Notes under the pieces: model-generated
Databases searched by the model: none
Told to the model about the DNA's origin: nothing
The model's input: only the letters and a program-made list of their open reading frames with translations
Shown here: positions 18,871-27,345 of the stretch, one piece after another
Position numbering within the stretch: position 1 is the stretch's first letter
How the letters are laid out: each line of letters opens with the position of its first letter
Assembly (NCBI GenBank): GCA_023418475.1
Contig: JAEZZO010000029.1
Location: 62,001-126,000, forward strand
Origin: Bacillota bacterium
GTDB taxonomy: Bacteria; Bacillota; Clostridia; Lachnospirales; Lachnospiraceae
DNA: 64,000 bases
Reading direction: 5' to 3'
Translations under genes and position numbers: made by a program

Positions 18871-19541
18871 TGTGTTGTCACCTCCGATAATACTCCGTCC
18901 ACGATGGTTAAGCGACGCTGCGCCATTCTTGCGATATGGTCATCATGAGTAATAATAACCAGTGCTTTCCCAAATTCCTTACGGATATTTTTCAGTATTT
19001 CCATCACCTCACCGCCGCTTTTGCTGTCCAGATTTCCTGTAGGTTCATCTGCAAAAATGATATCTGGCTTGGCTATCAGCGCGCGGGCAATTGCGACACG
19101 CTGCTGCTGTCCTCCCGAGAGCTCACTCGGTAAATGAGACAAACGGTTTCCTATTCCCAGGAAGTCTGTGATTTGTTTAAAATAATCTTCCTCCGGGCGG
19201 CGTTTATCCAGAAGCAAAGGCATAATAATATTCTCTCTAGCCGTTAATACCGGCAGCAGATTAAATTGCTGAAAGATAAACCCAATTCTTCGGCGGCGAA
19301 AGGCTGAAAGCTCTTTGTCGCTAGTCTGGTAAATATCTTTTCCATCAAAGGTTACCGTACCGGAGGACGGCATATCCAGACCACTGATGATATGAAGCAA
19401 GGTGCTTTTACCGCTGCCCGAAGGCCCCATAATGGAAATAAAGTCCGTAGATGTAATTTCAAGATTTACTTGGTTCAGTGCGACTACCCTGTTTTCACCT
19501 CTTTCGTAATATTTTGATAAATTTCTTCCTTCAATTCTCAT
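18867..19541 (-). CDS. ABC transporter ATP-binding protein (LolD/MacB type)
   Basis: 224 residues, the usual length of the family. Walker A GPSGSGKST near 37-45, Q-loop FQQFNLLP, signature LSGGQQQR, Walker B IIFADEPTGNLDSKS and the switch histidine in VIITHDDHIA. It partners the FtsX permease encoded directly downstream with a 4-base overlap. It is separated from the upstream kinase gene by 369 bases with an inverted-repeat element, so it may have its own promoter there. Confidence 0.93.
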   Translation of the reverse strand: MRIEGRNLSKYYERGENRVVALNQVNLEITSTDFISIMGPSGSGKSTLLHIISGLDMPSSGTVTFDGKDIYQTSDKELSAFRRRRIGFIFQQFNLLPVLTARENIIMPLLLDKRRPEEDYFKQITDFLGIGNRLSHLPSELSGGQQQRVAIARALIAKPDIIFADEPTGNLDSKSGGEVMEILKNIRKEFGKALVIITHDDHIARMAQRRLTIVDGVLSEVTTQ

Positions 19542-19673
19542 AAAAAATACTCTCCTTTCATTGATAAGGAGAGCATATCAGTCAATTCTCAAAAAACACT
19601 CAAGCTTTCGTAAGAAAAAATAAATATTACATTTAAAGTTTAATTCAAGTGCCAAAAGCCAGATTTAATCATT

Positions 19674-19799
19674 GAATTGAATATGACTGCATATATTCAT
19701 TTGGCTAACTTTCCTTCCTTCGATATGCTTCGCATATAAACACTCAATCAGCCGTAGTACGCCAAACTGAATAGATATGCAGCCATATTCAACTAATTC
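19674..19799. repeat. Imperfect long inverted repeat, MITE-like or regulatory
   Basis: GAATTGAATATGACTGCATA near 19674 onward is mirrored by the sequence ending AGCCATATTCAACTAATTC at 19799. The arms are about 32-36 bases, closing with TTTGGC/GCCAAA. The loop of about 55 bases contains its own hairpin, ATATGC-TTC-GCATAT. No ORF is inside. The element occupies most of the 369-base gap between the sensor kinase and the ABC genes. Confidence 0.55.
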
Positions 19800-19910
19800 A
19801 CGCCAATTATCATCTTTTAAGCCAGCTATCAATTTTTAAACAAGCTATTATTTTTAAAGCAAGTTATCACTTTTAATTTGTTATTTTATTTTTAGAGAAG
19901 TCTACAATTA

Positions 19911-21077
19911 TTATTTTCTAACGGAAAAGCTTGCCATCGTCAACGCACCGTTTGAAGTATTTCGTAATTCCAGAGAACCCTTGTGTTTCTCACATAACAA
20001 GCGGCAAATATATAGGCCCATACCAAAATGATTACTATTTTCACCGCCATCCTCTCCACGAAGAAACGGCTGAGCGCCCTTTCGAAGAATTGCCGGCAGA
20101 AATCCCGGTCCATCATCCTTAACAGACAAAACAAGCAAATCCTCCTCCAGTGCCATGCTGACCTGAATACTAGTTTTTGCGTATCTTTGCGCGTTTGCAA
20201 TCAGATTTTCCGTTACATTATATAAAATTACCTTGTCCAGCCAAACATCCCCTTGTTGTATTTCAAGATGTTCTTCTACATTCAACCCTGATTCCATCGT
20301 AAGCATATGAATACTGTCTGACAATTCTTTCATTACCGTTTCCAAACCGATTTTTTGAGGAGTAGACTGCAGCTCCTCCAAACGTCCAACGCTGCTCATT
20401 GCATTAATATAGGTTTCTATTCTTGCGGCGTATTCTTCTATGAGAGCCACCGAATCCAATGTATTTTGAGACGTTTGACCACCACAGGCTGCTTGACCAT
20501 CACAGGCTAATTCCTTCTTCAGTATTTTGGCAGACCCCTTCAAAACGGTAACAGGATTACGAAGGTCGTGGGAAAATGCCGCATTCAGACGTTTTCGTTC
20601 CTCCATCTGCCGCCAAAGCTCCCGATTATTTTTTTGAAGCTCCAGTCTCATTTCTTCAAATGCGATACACAACTTACCAAGCTCGTCTTCTGCCTCAGCT
20701 TTTATGGAAAAATCCAGATCATTTAGAATAATCCGCTCTGCACCAGTTTGTAGTATATTTAAAGGCTTTTTTAGTTTTATACGGTAAAAAACAAGGTCTG
20801 CCAGGAGCAGGCCTACCAACACGAATAGAACCGGAAGTACAAACTGGAGAGTTGCCAAAGCATGGTACCAATATGGGAACTCCCGGCCAGAAGTCACTTT
20901 CTGCGGTATTATAGCAGTATTACTATTAATTTTCAATTCATAAGCCGGTCCATAATGCTGTAAAACATTACTGATGGCTATTATTGAAAAAGCACTACAA
21001 AGTAGGGCCATGAAAAGAAACAACATTGTCAGACAAAAGAATGCTCTTTTTAGACTCATCTGCTTTAAGCGTTCCAT
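19911..21077 (-). CDS. Sensor histidine kinase
   Basis: About 388 residues. Two membrane helices (about 10-35 and 82-105) flank a short extracytoplasmic loop, then HAMP (about 106-160). The H-box is AFSHDLRNPVTVLKG, the N-box is TENLIANAQRYA and the G-box is HFGMGLYICRLLCEKH. The start is uncertain: an upstream ATG at 21095 gives 6 more residues, and I chose 21077, which has a GGTGGG site. The gene overlaps the end of the response-regulator gene, so the pair is coupled. The likely target is the FtsX-ABC pair downstream. Confidence 0.92.
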   Translation of the reverse strand: MERLKQMSLKRAFFCLTMLFLFMALLCSAFSIIAISNVLQHYGPAYELKINSNTAIIPQKVTSGREFPYWYHALATLQFVLPVLFVLVGLLLADLVFYRIKLKKPLNILQTGAERIILNDLDFSIKAEAEDELGKLCIAFEEMRLELQKNNRELWRQMEERKRLNAAFSHDLRNPVTVLKGSAKILKKELACDGQAACGGQTSQNTLDSVALIEEYAARIETYINAMSSVGRLEELQSTPQKIGLETVMKELSDSIHMLTMESGLNVEEHLEIQQGDVWLDKVILYNVTENLIANAQRYAKTSIQVSMALEEDLLVLSVKDDGPGFLPAILRKGAQPFLRGEDGGENSNHFGMGLYICRLLCEKHKGSLELRNTSNGALTMASFSVRK

Positions 21078-21739
21078 TTGTATCCCACCCCCCATACCGT
21101 ATCAATATAACTATGCTGTGTATGCTCGGATAGTTTTAAACGGATTTTTCGGACATGCTCCATGATAGTATCACTGCTGCCGTCACCATCTATCCCCCAT
21201 ACCGCTTCGTAAATCCGTTCGCGGTCAAAGACCTGCCCGGCATTCATAGAAAGCAACTCGATTATATCAAATTCCTTCCTGGACAATAGAACAGCATTCC
21301 CATTTACCGAAACTTCCCGCTTTAAATAATCGATCGCAAGCTCTCCGAAGAAACGCACAACCGATTGTTCCTTTTTACGCTGTTCCCGCCGCAGATGTGC
21401 TTCCACGCGTGCACCCAATTCCTCGATATCAAAGGGCTTAACAATATAGTCGTCTGCGCCTGCCTGAAAACCTGTTATTTTATCCCTGCTTTCGATACGT
21501 GCAGTAAGAAAAAGGATTGGACAGGTAATATGTTTACGAATTCGTTGGCATACCGTAATACCGTCCATTTCCGGCATATTTATATCAAGCAGAATAATGT
21601 CCGGCCCACAGGAAATTTTTGCAAGTGCTTCTTTTCCATCACATGCGGTATATACCTGGTATCCCGACATTTCAAAATAATACCTCATCATTTTGACGAT
21701 ACCCTTCTCATCATCGACAAGCAAAATTTTATGATTCAA
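21065..21739 (-). CDS. OmpR/PhoB-family response regulator
   Basis: 224 residues. Receiver domain: DDEKG near residue 9, phospho-aspartate in IILLDINMPEMDG, lysine in YIVKPFD. The C-terminal winged helix ends in DTVWGVGYKWNA. It is the first gene of a two-component/ABC block reading leftward. It is divergent from the small peptide gene at 21902, with only 162 bases between them, which raises the possibility that it regulates that gene. Confidence 0.94.
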   Translation of the reverse strand: MNHKILLVDDEKGIVKMMRYYFEMSGYQVYTACDGKEALAKISCGPDIILLDINMPEMDGITVCQRIRKHITCPILFLTARIESRDKITGFQAGADDYIVKPFDIEELGARVEAHLRREQRKKEQSVVRFFGELAIDYLKREVSVNGNAVLLSRKEFDIIELLSMNAGQVFDRERIYEAVWGIDGDGSSDTIMEHVRKIRLKLSEHTQHSYIDTVWGVGYKWNA

Positions 21740-21901
21740 TTATATCCCCTCCTTATAACATTCAATATTATGATCAGCCAGACAAATCCTAAAATTCATA
21801 TCCTTCTTCCTAAATTATTTCATACATTTCTCAAGTTTTTCTCATGCTTTCGGAATATATTTTACTATTTCAGTATAGCTATGATTATTTAGAAAAAGCA
21901 A

Positions 21902-22123
21902 GTGAAGAAAAGTAACATTGCTTCTCATCCTTCTCCTATGTGTGAAGAAATCCAAAACAAGACCACCGAAATTCCCGATGAAGAAATTGAAAAAGCAACC
22001 GGTGGTAAAACCAAAGACTGTCTCTTATACGGCACTTATATGTGTAATTACTGCGTCATTCACAATACCTCTCACTGTAAGAACAGAAAGTATAACACTA
22101 CATATGAAAACAAGGGTGCCTAA
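21902..22123 (+). CDS. Orphan peptide precursor with double-glycine leader and Cys-rich core
   Basis: 73 residues from a GTG at 21902, or 61 from the ATG at 21938; an in-frame TAG just upstream excludes other starts. Residues 24-35 (IPDEEIEKATGG) match the acidic-helix/Gly-Gly leader ends of bacteriocins and RiPPs. The 38-residue presumed core (36-73) has four cysteines at 40, 48, 51 and 59, including CNYC, and is basic and polar. No modification enzyme or C39-peptidase transporter is adjacent; the nearest genes are the divergent response regulator and its ABC system. Ribosome site is poor, which lowers confidence. It could be a class II bacteriocin, a signal peptide or the remnant of a cluster. 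Confidence 0.5.
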   Translation: MKKSNIASHPSPMCEEIQNKTTEIPDEEIEKATGGKTKDCLLYGTYMCNYCVIHNTSHCKNRKYNTTYENKGA

Positions 22124-22360
22124 ATAGATGGAAGTATGGTCACGTATCTATTGAGACCATTCAAAACAGGTGCAATAAACTCATTGCAAATATTGTACTT
22201 ATATAGACTTGAATAATCATCCAAGACCTAAAGGCCATGGACTATAGTAAAAAAGAAACAATTGTGTTATAAAAAGAAAAGGATGCTATTTAGCTAAACC
22301 TCTCCTACTATCAGGCGATCTGGACCTACAACCGATGAACATGCATTATCCAGTCGCATT

Positions 22361-22393
22361 AAAAACGGAATATTCTCGTTACGAAAATATTCC
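22361..22393 (-). terminator. Terminator of the transporter/aminotransferase/amidohydrolase operon
   Basis: Arms GGAATATT (22367-22374) and AATATTCC (22386-22393) with an 11-base loop. On the minus strand they are followed by GTTTTT. It lies just beyond the amidohydrolase stop. The remaining bases from 22124 to 22360 show no convincing gene. Confidence 0.6.
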
Positions 22394-22426
22394 TTCTGTT
22401 TTACTGTTATTATTAAGTTTTAGCAA

Positions 22427-23575
22427 CTACTGTAATGTACCGGTTATTACTGACACAATATTTTCCTTGAGTTCCTTCGCATTTTTCGCATGATAAGGAT
22501 TTTGCCGGTAAATTACAGCATCTGCCGTGAAGCCTTCTTTTACCTGACCCAGTGTATGACCATAACCTAATACCTCGGCGGCAGTTTCTGTGGCCGCCTT
22601 CCATGCTTCTTCTCTTGTAAGTCCGCAATCCATTAAAGTATATAGCTCCTCCAGATTGTTTCCATGCAGCGCAGGTGTCGCAAAATCCGTACCAAAGACT
22701 ATTTGAACCCCTGCTTCCTTTGCATTCCTGACAGCTTCCTGGTGTGCTTGTCCGGCACGGGCAGCACGGTCTCTCAGCTTTCTGCTTAACCCCAATACTC
22801 CGTCTGCTTCTGCGGCGATCCGGTAAATCGCAGTAGTGGGGATATAGGGTATTCTCAAATACGCCAGATCTTCTGCCTGCCTTTTCGTCAGATAAACTCC
22901 GTGTTCAACGGAGTCTGCCCTGGCTTCCATCGCCCAGTCAAGAGTTGTACCACCCCAGGTATGAACCATAACCTTCTTATTACAGGAATGGGCACTGTTC
23001 ACAATGGAGAAGAATTCCTGCTTTGAAAAAAGAGGTTCCAGAACTCTGTCAGAAGATGCTCCAAGACCTCCGGCTGCAAATATTTTTATCCAGGCTCCTC
23101 CGGTCTTACTTATTTCCATTACCCTTTGCTCTAAATAATCTGAACCTTTTGCATCTTCACTTCCAAGCATACCCGCACAGGCAATTACCTTAAGAGGCTG
23201 CTCATAATGCCTGCTTAAGAACTCTGCCGTTACCGGCAAAAGTCCTCCTGCATCCCGAACGGTAGTTACACCGGTTTTCAGAGTTGCTGTAAAAGCCCTC
23301 GCCTGCATCACTTCAATTTCATGCGCGTCTCTTCTTTCCTGATCCTGGTGGTCAAAATCCGTCCATGCCAAATGTGTATGCATATCGATCAAACCCGGAC
23401 TAATCCACAAATCCCCGGTTGTAAAATTTTGACCAGAAAAAGAACCCTTTGCTTCTTTTATGGAAGTAAAACGCCCGCTGCTTATCGTGATATCATAGCG
23501 TCTATCATCAATTCCTGCGATCCACATATTCTGATAGGTTTTCTCAAGCTTTTGTTCATTTTCCATCTTCATCAC
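22427..23575 (-). CDS. Amidohydrolase-superfamily metal-dependent hydrolase
   Basis: About 382 residues. The metal-binding motif LIDMHTHLAW (HxH) is near 61-70. The carboxylated-lysine or metal-ligand region follows near GGAWIKIFAAGG (lysine), then histidines in VMVHTWGG and VEHGVY. The final metal aspartate is in IVFGTDFATPALHG. This order places it with imidazolonepropionase/prolidase-like amidohydrolases, which open cyclic or linear amides. It is the last gene of the importer operon and overlaps the aminotransferase stop by about 20 bases. The exact start among three close GTG/ATG codons is unsettled. It probably acts on a compound brought in by the transporter. Confidence 0.85.
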   Translation of the reverse strand: MMKMENEQKLEKTYQNMWIAGIDDRRYDITISSGRFTSIKEAKGSFSGQNFTTGDLWISPGLIDMHTHLAWTDFDHQDQERRDAHEIEVMQARAFTATLKTGVTTVRDAGGLLPVTAEFLSRHYEQPLKVIACAGMLGSEDAKGSDYLEQRVMEISKTGGAWIKIFAAGGLGASSDRVLEPLFSKQEFFSIVNSAHSCNKKVMVHTWGGTTLDWAMEARADSVEHGVYLTKRQAEDLAYLRIPYIPTTAIYRIAAEADGVLGLSRKLRDRAARAGQAHQEAVRNAKEAGVQIVFGTDFATPALHGNNLEELYTLMDCGLTREEAWKAATETAAEVLGYGHTLGQVKEGFTADAVIYRQNPYHAKNAKELKENIVSVITGTLQ

Positions 23576-24626
23576 TCCAAATAGACCTAATCTCCGTAAG
23601 AGCTTCGTCCGGCTCTTTATTCATAATCCTTGCAAGTATAACGATCGCTTCTTCCACACTCCGGCGGTTTGCACTCGCACCATAATGATTGATGCGAATA
23701 AGTTTCTGATATAAATCACCATCTCCGGGAGCGATTATGCCCTCTGACTGCTCAATTTTAATTTTATTCTCTGATAAAATACGAACCGTAGTATTTAACG
23801 GAGAAAATCCGACTTCCTTGTTCTGCCAGGGTTTCAAACCCAAAGCCTTAATACCGGCAATTGATGCCTTGGAAGAAAGGCTGTGCCGCCTGTTCACATT
23901 AATTAACCCTTCCTGCTCAATGTCATTTAACGCTTCTATAAGAGCTCTGGCTTCCAGTACGGAAATATTAGCCGGAACCTTTCTTCCTGTGAAACGATCC
24001 GATAAGTCTTTATAATCAAGCAGGGAAAGGATGGAATTACGAGGTGCATAATCATTCGCTTCAAGAAACTCCCATCCTCGTTTCGAGATACCAACCGCAC
24101 TGATGCCATTTGGACCAGCCAGTGCTTTCTGAGGTCCCACTGCCACAAAATCAATATTCCATTCATCCATAAGCACCGGTTCTGCGCCAATTGCTGATAC
24201 ACTGTCAATGATGGTTATCAAATTGTTTTGACGGGCAAGCTCTAATATCTTCTCCGTCGGATTGCTGCCACCAGTAATTGCCTCTGCCTGTACAAAAGAG
24301 ATTGCACAGGGACAATATTCCTTGATTGCTGCAGCGATTTTTTCAATCGTTACCACCTCATCAAAGGCTGTTACTACCTCAACAACCTCGGAACCACCTC
24401 TGGTGAGCCATTCCCCAAAGAGACTTCCATATGGACCGGTCACAATATTTAATATAGTACGCCCTGGTGCAGATACTCCTGCCGCAATCGCTTCAATTCC
24501 AAGTATCGCTTCACCTGGTATGATGACCGGTGCCTCTTTGGTGGACAGAAGCCTGGAAAGCTGGCCGGTAAGCGTATCAAACTCAGATAAGGTAAGGGGT
24601 GAAAAATCGTATCTATGCTGTCTCAT
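23556..24626 (-). CDS. Class V PLP-dependent aminotransferase (serine-pyruvate/alanine-glyoxylate type)
   Basis: About 356 residues. The PLP lysine is in VAVGPQKALAGPNG, preceded by ITIIDSVSAIGAEP, where the aspartate contacts the cofactor. A substrate-arginine region IRINHYGASANRRS lies near the C terminus. The ATG at 24624-24626 follows AAGGAGATGCTT; a longer upstream frame has no ribosome site. It follows the transporter genes and overlaps the amidohydrolase. Together they suggest uptake, deamination or transamination and ring opening of a nitrogenous compound or modified peptide. The true substrate is unknown. Confidence 0.87.
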   Translation of the reverse strand: MRQHRYDFSPLTLSEFDTLTGQLSRLLSTKEAPVIIPGEAILGIEAIAAGVSAPGRTILNIVTGPYGSLFGEWLTRGGSEVVEVVTAFDEVVTIEKIAAAIKEYCPCAISFVQAEAITGGSNPTEKILELARQNNLITIIDSVSAIGAEPVLMDEWNIDFVAVGPQKALAGPNGISAVGISKRGWEFLEANDYAPRNSILSLLDYKDLSDRFTGRKVPANISVLEARALIEALNDIEQEGLINVNRRHSLSSKASIAGIKALGLKPWQNKEVGFSPLNTTVRILSENKIKIEQSEGIIAPGDGDLYQKLIRINHYGASANRRSVEEAIVILARIMNKEPDEALTEIRSIWSDEDGK

Positions 24627-24707
24627 AAGCATCTCCTTAGCAATTTTTATTTTAATAATTTGTGCTTTCTGTGTACACAATTTTGATCCCTATATCATTA
24701 ACCATTA

Positions 24708-25460
24708 CTAGTTTATCAGCATCTTAGGAATAGCGGACAGTAATTCATAGCTGTATTCGGTTTCCGGATGGGAGAAAAATTTCTCCTTTTGATTCACCTC
24801 CACAAGCTTTCCATGCCGCATAACAGCCACAGTATCACTTATCGCATTGATCACTCCCAGATCATGGGAAATGAAGAGCATCGTAAGCCCCAGTTTCGAT
24901 TTGAGTGTATTTAATAATTCCAGCATACTAAGCTGTACTGACACATCCAACGCACTGGTGGGTTCATCTGCAATAAGGATACCAGGTTCCACACTAAGTG
25001 CACGGGCCAGGGCGATCCGTTGGCGCTGACCGCCTGAAAATTCATGCGGATACCTTGTAAGAGTATCTTCCTCAATATGCACCAGGTTAAGGAGTTCCCT
25101 GCATCTGACCTCTACCTGCGATCGATCCACAATTTTGTGAAATAGCAATCCTTCGGAAAGTATTTGCCGGATGGTGTGCTTAGGGTTAAGGGACGAATCC
25201 GGATTTTGAAATACCATCTGTATCCTCTTATGCTGTTCTTTGCTCCGTCTTCTGCCAAGTATCTCTGAATTAAGCGATAGCTGTCCGTAATCCGGTTGAA
25301 TCAGACCCGCTATCACACGCGCCAGAGTCGACTTGCCTGATCCGGATTCTCCCACCAGACCAAGTGTGGTATGTTCGAAAAGCTCCAGACTTACATGATC
25401 AAGGGCAGTAAAACTTCCATAAGTAACAGTAATATTATTAGCTTTCAGCGCAGCTGGCAT
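24708..25460 (-). CDS. Oligopeptide/nickel-type ABC importer, second ATPase (OppF/DppF-like)
   Basis: 250 residues. Walker A GESGSGKST near 39-47, Q-loop VFQNPDSSLNPKHT typical of OppF/DppF, signature FSGGQRQR, Walker B ILIADEPTSALDVS and switch FISHDLGVI. The C-terminal domain found in longer OppF proteins is short here. It overlaps the other ATPase gene by 23 bases and a GAGGAGGA ribosome site sits inside that gene. It energises import through the OppB/C-like permeases. Confidence 0.92.
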   Translation of the reverse strand: MPAALKANNITVTYGSFTALDHVSLELFEHTTLGLVGESGSGKSTLARVIAGLIQPDYGQLSLNSEILGRRRSKEQHKRIQMVFQNPDSSLNPKHTIRQILSEGLLFHKIVDRSQVEVRCRELLNLVHIEEDTLTRYPHEFSGGQRQRIALARALSVEPGILIADEPTSALDVSVQLSMLELLNTLKSKLGLTMLFISHDLGVINAISDTVAVMRHGKLVEVNQKEKFFSHPETEYSYELLSAIPKMLIN

Positions 25461-26217
25461 GAGTAGTCCTCCTCTCTATCTCCGGAAAGGGAAGCACGGA
25501 TTGAATTAGCATCTGAGTATAAGCGTTCTGAGGGTTTTGTAGAAGGGTTAAGGTATCACCCTGCTCCAGGATAGCTCCTTCTTTCATAACACAAAGCCTG
25601 GAACAGAGGGAGGATGCTATTGCAAGATTGTGGGTTACAAACACAATTGCAAATCCAAGTTCCTTTTGAAGCTTCTTAATTGTTTCTATGATTTGACGCT
25701 GAACGGTTACGTCAAGTGCTGTTGTGGGTTCATCACAAAGGAGTATGTCTGGCTTACAGGCAAGTGCCATGGCAATCACTATACGCTGGCATTGTCCACC
25801 GGAAAGCTGGTTAGGATAACGGTCCTTCTGCTTTAAAGAAGCAGGCAGACCAAGCTTATCAAGAAGCTCCAGTGCAATGCTGCGGGAAGCCTTATGACTA
25901 ACCTTTTGCCGATAATAAACTACCTCGGCAAGCTGATGTACAACCGGGCAAAGAGGATCAAGTGCTCCGATCGGATTTTGAAAAATCATAGCACAGGTTC
26001 CATTATTTTGGATCGTTCCACCGCTTATTCTAATTCCCGGTGGTAGCAATCCTAAGATTGATCTTAAGGTAAGCGTTTTCCCGGATCCGGATTCACCAAC
26101 CAGGCCAATACTTTCACCAGGATCAACTGTAATAGTAACATCCGTGACTAAATTATTATTTGACTTGGAAGCCAGGGATAATTTATCAATAACTAAGATT
26201 GGATTGATTGATGTCAT
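25438..26217 (-). CDS. Oligopeptide/nickel-type ABC importer, first ATPase (OppD/DppD-like)
   Basis: About 259 residues. Walker A GESGSGKTLT, Q-loop MIFQNPIGALDPLCP, signature LSGGQCQR, Walker B ILLCDEPTTALDVT and switch FVTHNLAIA. The ATG at 26215-26217 is chosen for the ATGA overlap with the permease stop and the GGAGGAGAAA site; an earlier in-frame ATG lies 12 bases upstream. The usual long C-terminal OppD extension that binds a 4Fe-4S cluster is missing, so it may belong to the nickel/opine side of the family. Confidence 0.92.
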   Translation of the reverse strand: MTSINPILVIDKLSLASKSNNNLVTDVTITVDPGESIGLVGESGSGKTLTLRSILGLLPPGIRISGGTIQNNGTCAMIFQNPIGALDPLCPVVHQLAEVVYYRQKVSHKASRSIALELLDKLGLPASLKQKDRYPNQLSGGQCQRIVIAMALACKPDILLCDEPTTALDVTVQRQIIETIKKLQKELGFAIVFVTHNLAIASSLCSRLCVMKEGAILEQGDTLTLLQNPQNAYTQMLIQSVLPFPEIERRTTHASCAES

Positions 26218-27080
26218 TTTCTCCTCCATAGATCTGCCAAACCATCACTGATCAGGGACAAGGCGATGCCGGTATATACGACGGCACATCCCGGTATTGC
26301 GGAAAGCCACCAGGCTGTGGCAATAAAGGATTGTCCATCGGAAATCATTGTTCCCCAATCCGGTGTTGGCGGTGCAATACCAATGCCCAGATATCCCAAG
26401 GTTACAATTGCAACCAGAAGTCCAACCATATCTGCCATAAGTATAATGACAGCCTGTGGCAGTACATTGGGCAATAAATGGCGCAGTAGGATTTTATATC
26501 CCGGAAGGCCAAGAGTCTGTGCTGCTGCCACCCATTCCTGTTTTCGAAAGGAGGCGCTAAGTCCTTTGATTACTCTGGCGTAGACGATCCATCCCACTAA
26601 AATGAAGGTTATGTAGATACCCCTCTGACCTGCTCCGGTCGCAAAAGCGACTATGATAACAGTCAGATAGAATGGAAAGGCAATGAAGGTATCCGTAAGC
26701 AGCGTGATAACCGTATCCACCCATTTTCCATAATATCCGGCAAGCATTCCAAGAAATACACCAGTGCAAAATGGGATTATTTCCGCCAGTACCATAATTC
26801 TTAAATCTGTTCTTGCCGCATAGATAAGCCTGGCAAATAAATCACGGCCCAGCTGATCCGTACCCAACAAATGTTTGGCCGAAGGGGGGCTAAGTATCTG
26901 AAACAGATCCTGCTTCGTGGGATCATATCGACTGATAACCGGTGCAAGGATTGCCATTACAATTAACAATAGAAGCATTACACTTCCTCCAAGAAGCGCC
27001 GGGTTTTTAACCAGTTTCGTTCGAAAAAGACTATTCTGCTTTGCCTTATGTGGTTTCGTTATTTTTTGTGTAAGTTTCAT
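26214..27080 (-). CDS. Oligopeptide/nickel-type ABC importer permease (OppC/DppC-like)
   Basis: About 288 residues with six membrane helices. The N-terminal segment LFRTKLVKNPALLGGSVML, the HLLGTDQLGRDLFARLIYA motif and the EAA-type cytoplasmic loop VAAAQTLGLPGYKILLRHLLPN are hallmarks of the OppC subfamily. I favour the ATG at 27078-27080; a GTG 21 bases upstream is also in frame. The region just 5' of this start is the first of three tandem hairpin repeats, so translation initiation may depend on their folding. Confidence 0.92.
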   Translation of the reverse strand: MKLTQKITKPHKAKQNSLFRTKLVKNPALLGGSVMLLLLIVMAILAPVISRYDPTKQDLFQILSPPSAKHLLGTDQLGRDLFARLIYAARTDLRIMVLAEIIPFCTGVFLGMLAGYYGKWVDTVITLLTDTFIAFPFYLTVIIVAFATGAGQRGIYITFILVGWIVYARVIKGLSASFRKQEWVAAAQTLGLPGYKILLRHLLPNVLPQAVIILMADMVGLLVAIVTLGYLGIGIAPPTPDWGTMISDGQSFIATAWWLSAIPGCAVVYTGIALSLISDGLADLWRRK

Positions 27081-27084
27081 AGTT

Positions 27085-27345
27085 ATACCCGTGCCTTTCA
27101 CTTTTTGATGACCTATTCAAGAAGTGAAAGGCTTTCATAAATAGTTTGAAAGTGACTTTCTTTCAAACTTATACCCGTGCCTTTCACTTTTTGATGACCT
27201 ATTCAAAAAGTGAATAGGCCTTAATAGATAGTTTGAAAGTGATTTTCTTTCAAACTTCTCCCCGTGCCTTTCACTTTTTGATGACCTATTCAAAAAGTGA
27301 AAGGCTTTAATAAATAGTTTGAAAGTGACTTTCTTTCAAACTTCT
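27085..27345. repeat. Three tandem 86-87-base units, each with two hairpins
   Basis: The block beginning CCCGTGCCTTTCAC starts at 27088, 27174 and 27261, so the period is 86-87 bases. Each unit holds CCTTTCACTTTTTGA...TCAAAAAGTGAAAGG-type 15-bp arms, then AGTTTGAAAG...CTTTCAAACT 10-bp arms. Small differences exist between copies (for example AAGTGAATAGGCC in copy 2). It spans the gap between the OppB-like stop and the OppC-like start and ends inside the OppB-like coding end. There is no spacer diversity and no cas gene, so it is not CRISPR. Confidence 0.85.

Noticed and set aside
21365..21892. Plus-strand ORF of 175 codons
   Set aside because: Mostly opposite the response regulator, with Phe/Cys/His-rich composition and no ribosome site.
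24262..24711. Plus-strand ORF of 149 codons
   Set aside because: Antisense shadow of the class V aminotransferase, which has clear cofactor motifs on the other strand.
27085..27345. Possible CRISPR array
   Set aside because: The three units are contiguous with no variable spacers, each unit is itself a double hairpin, and no cas gene is near.
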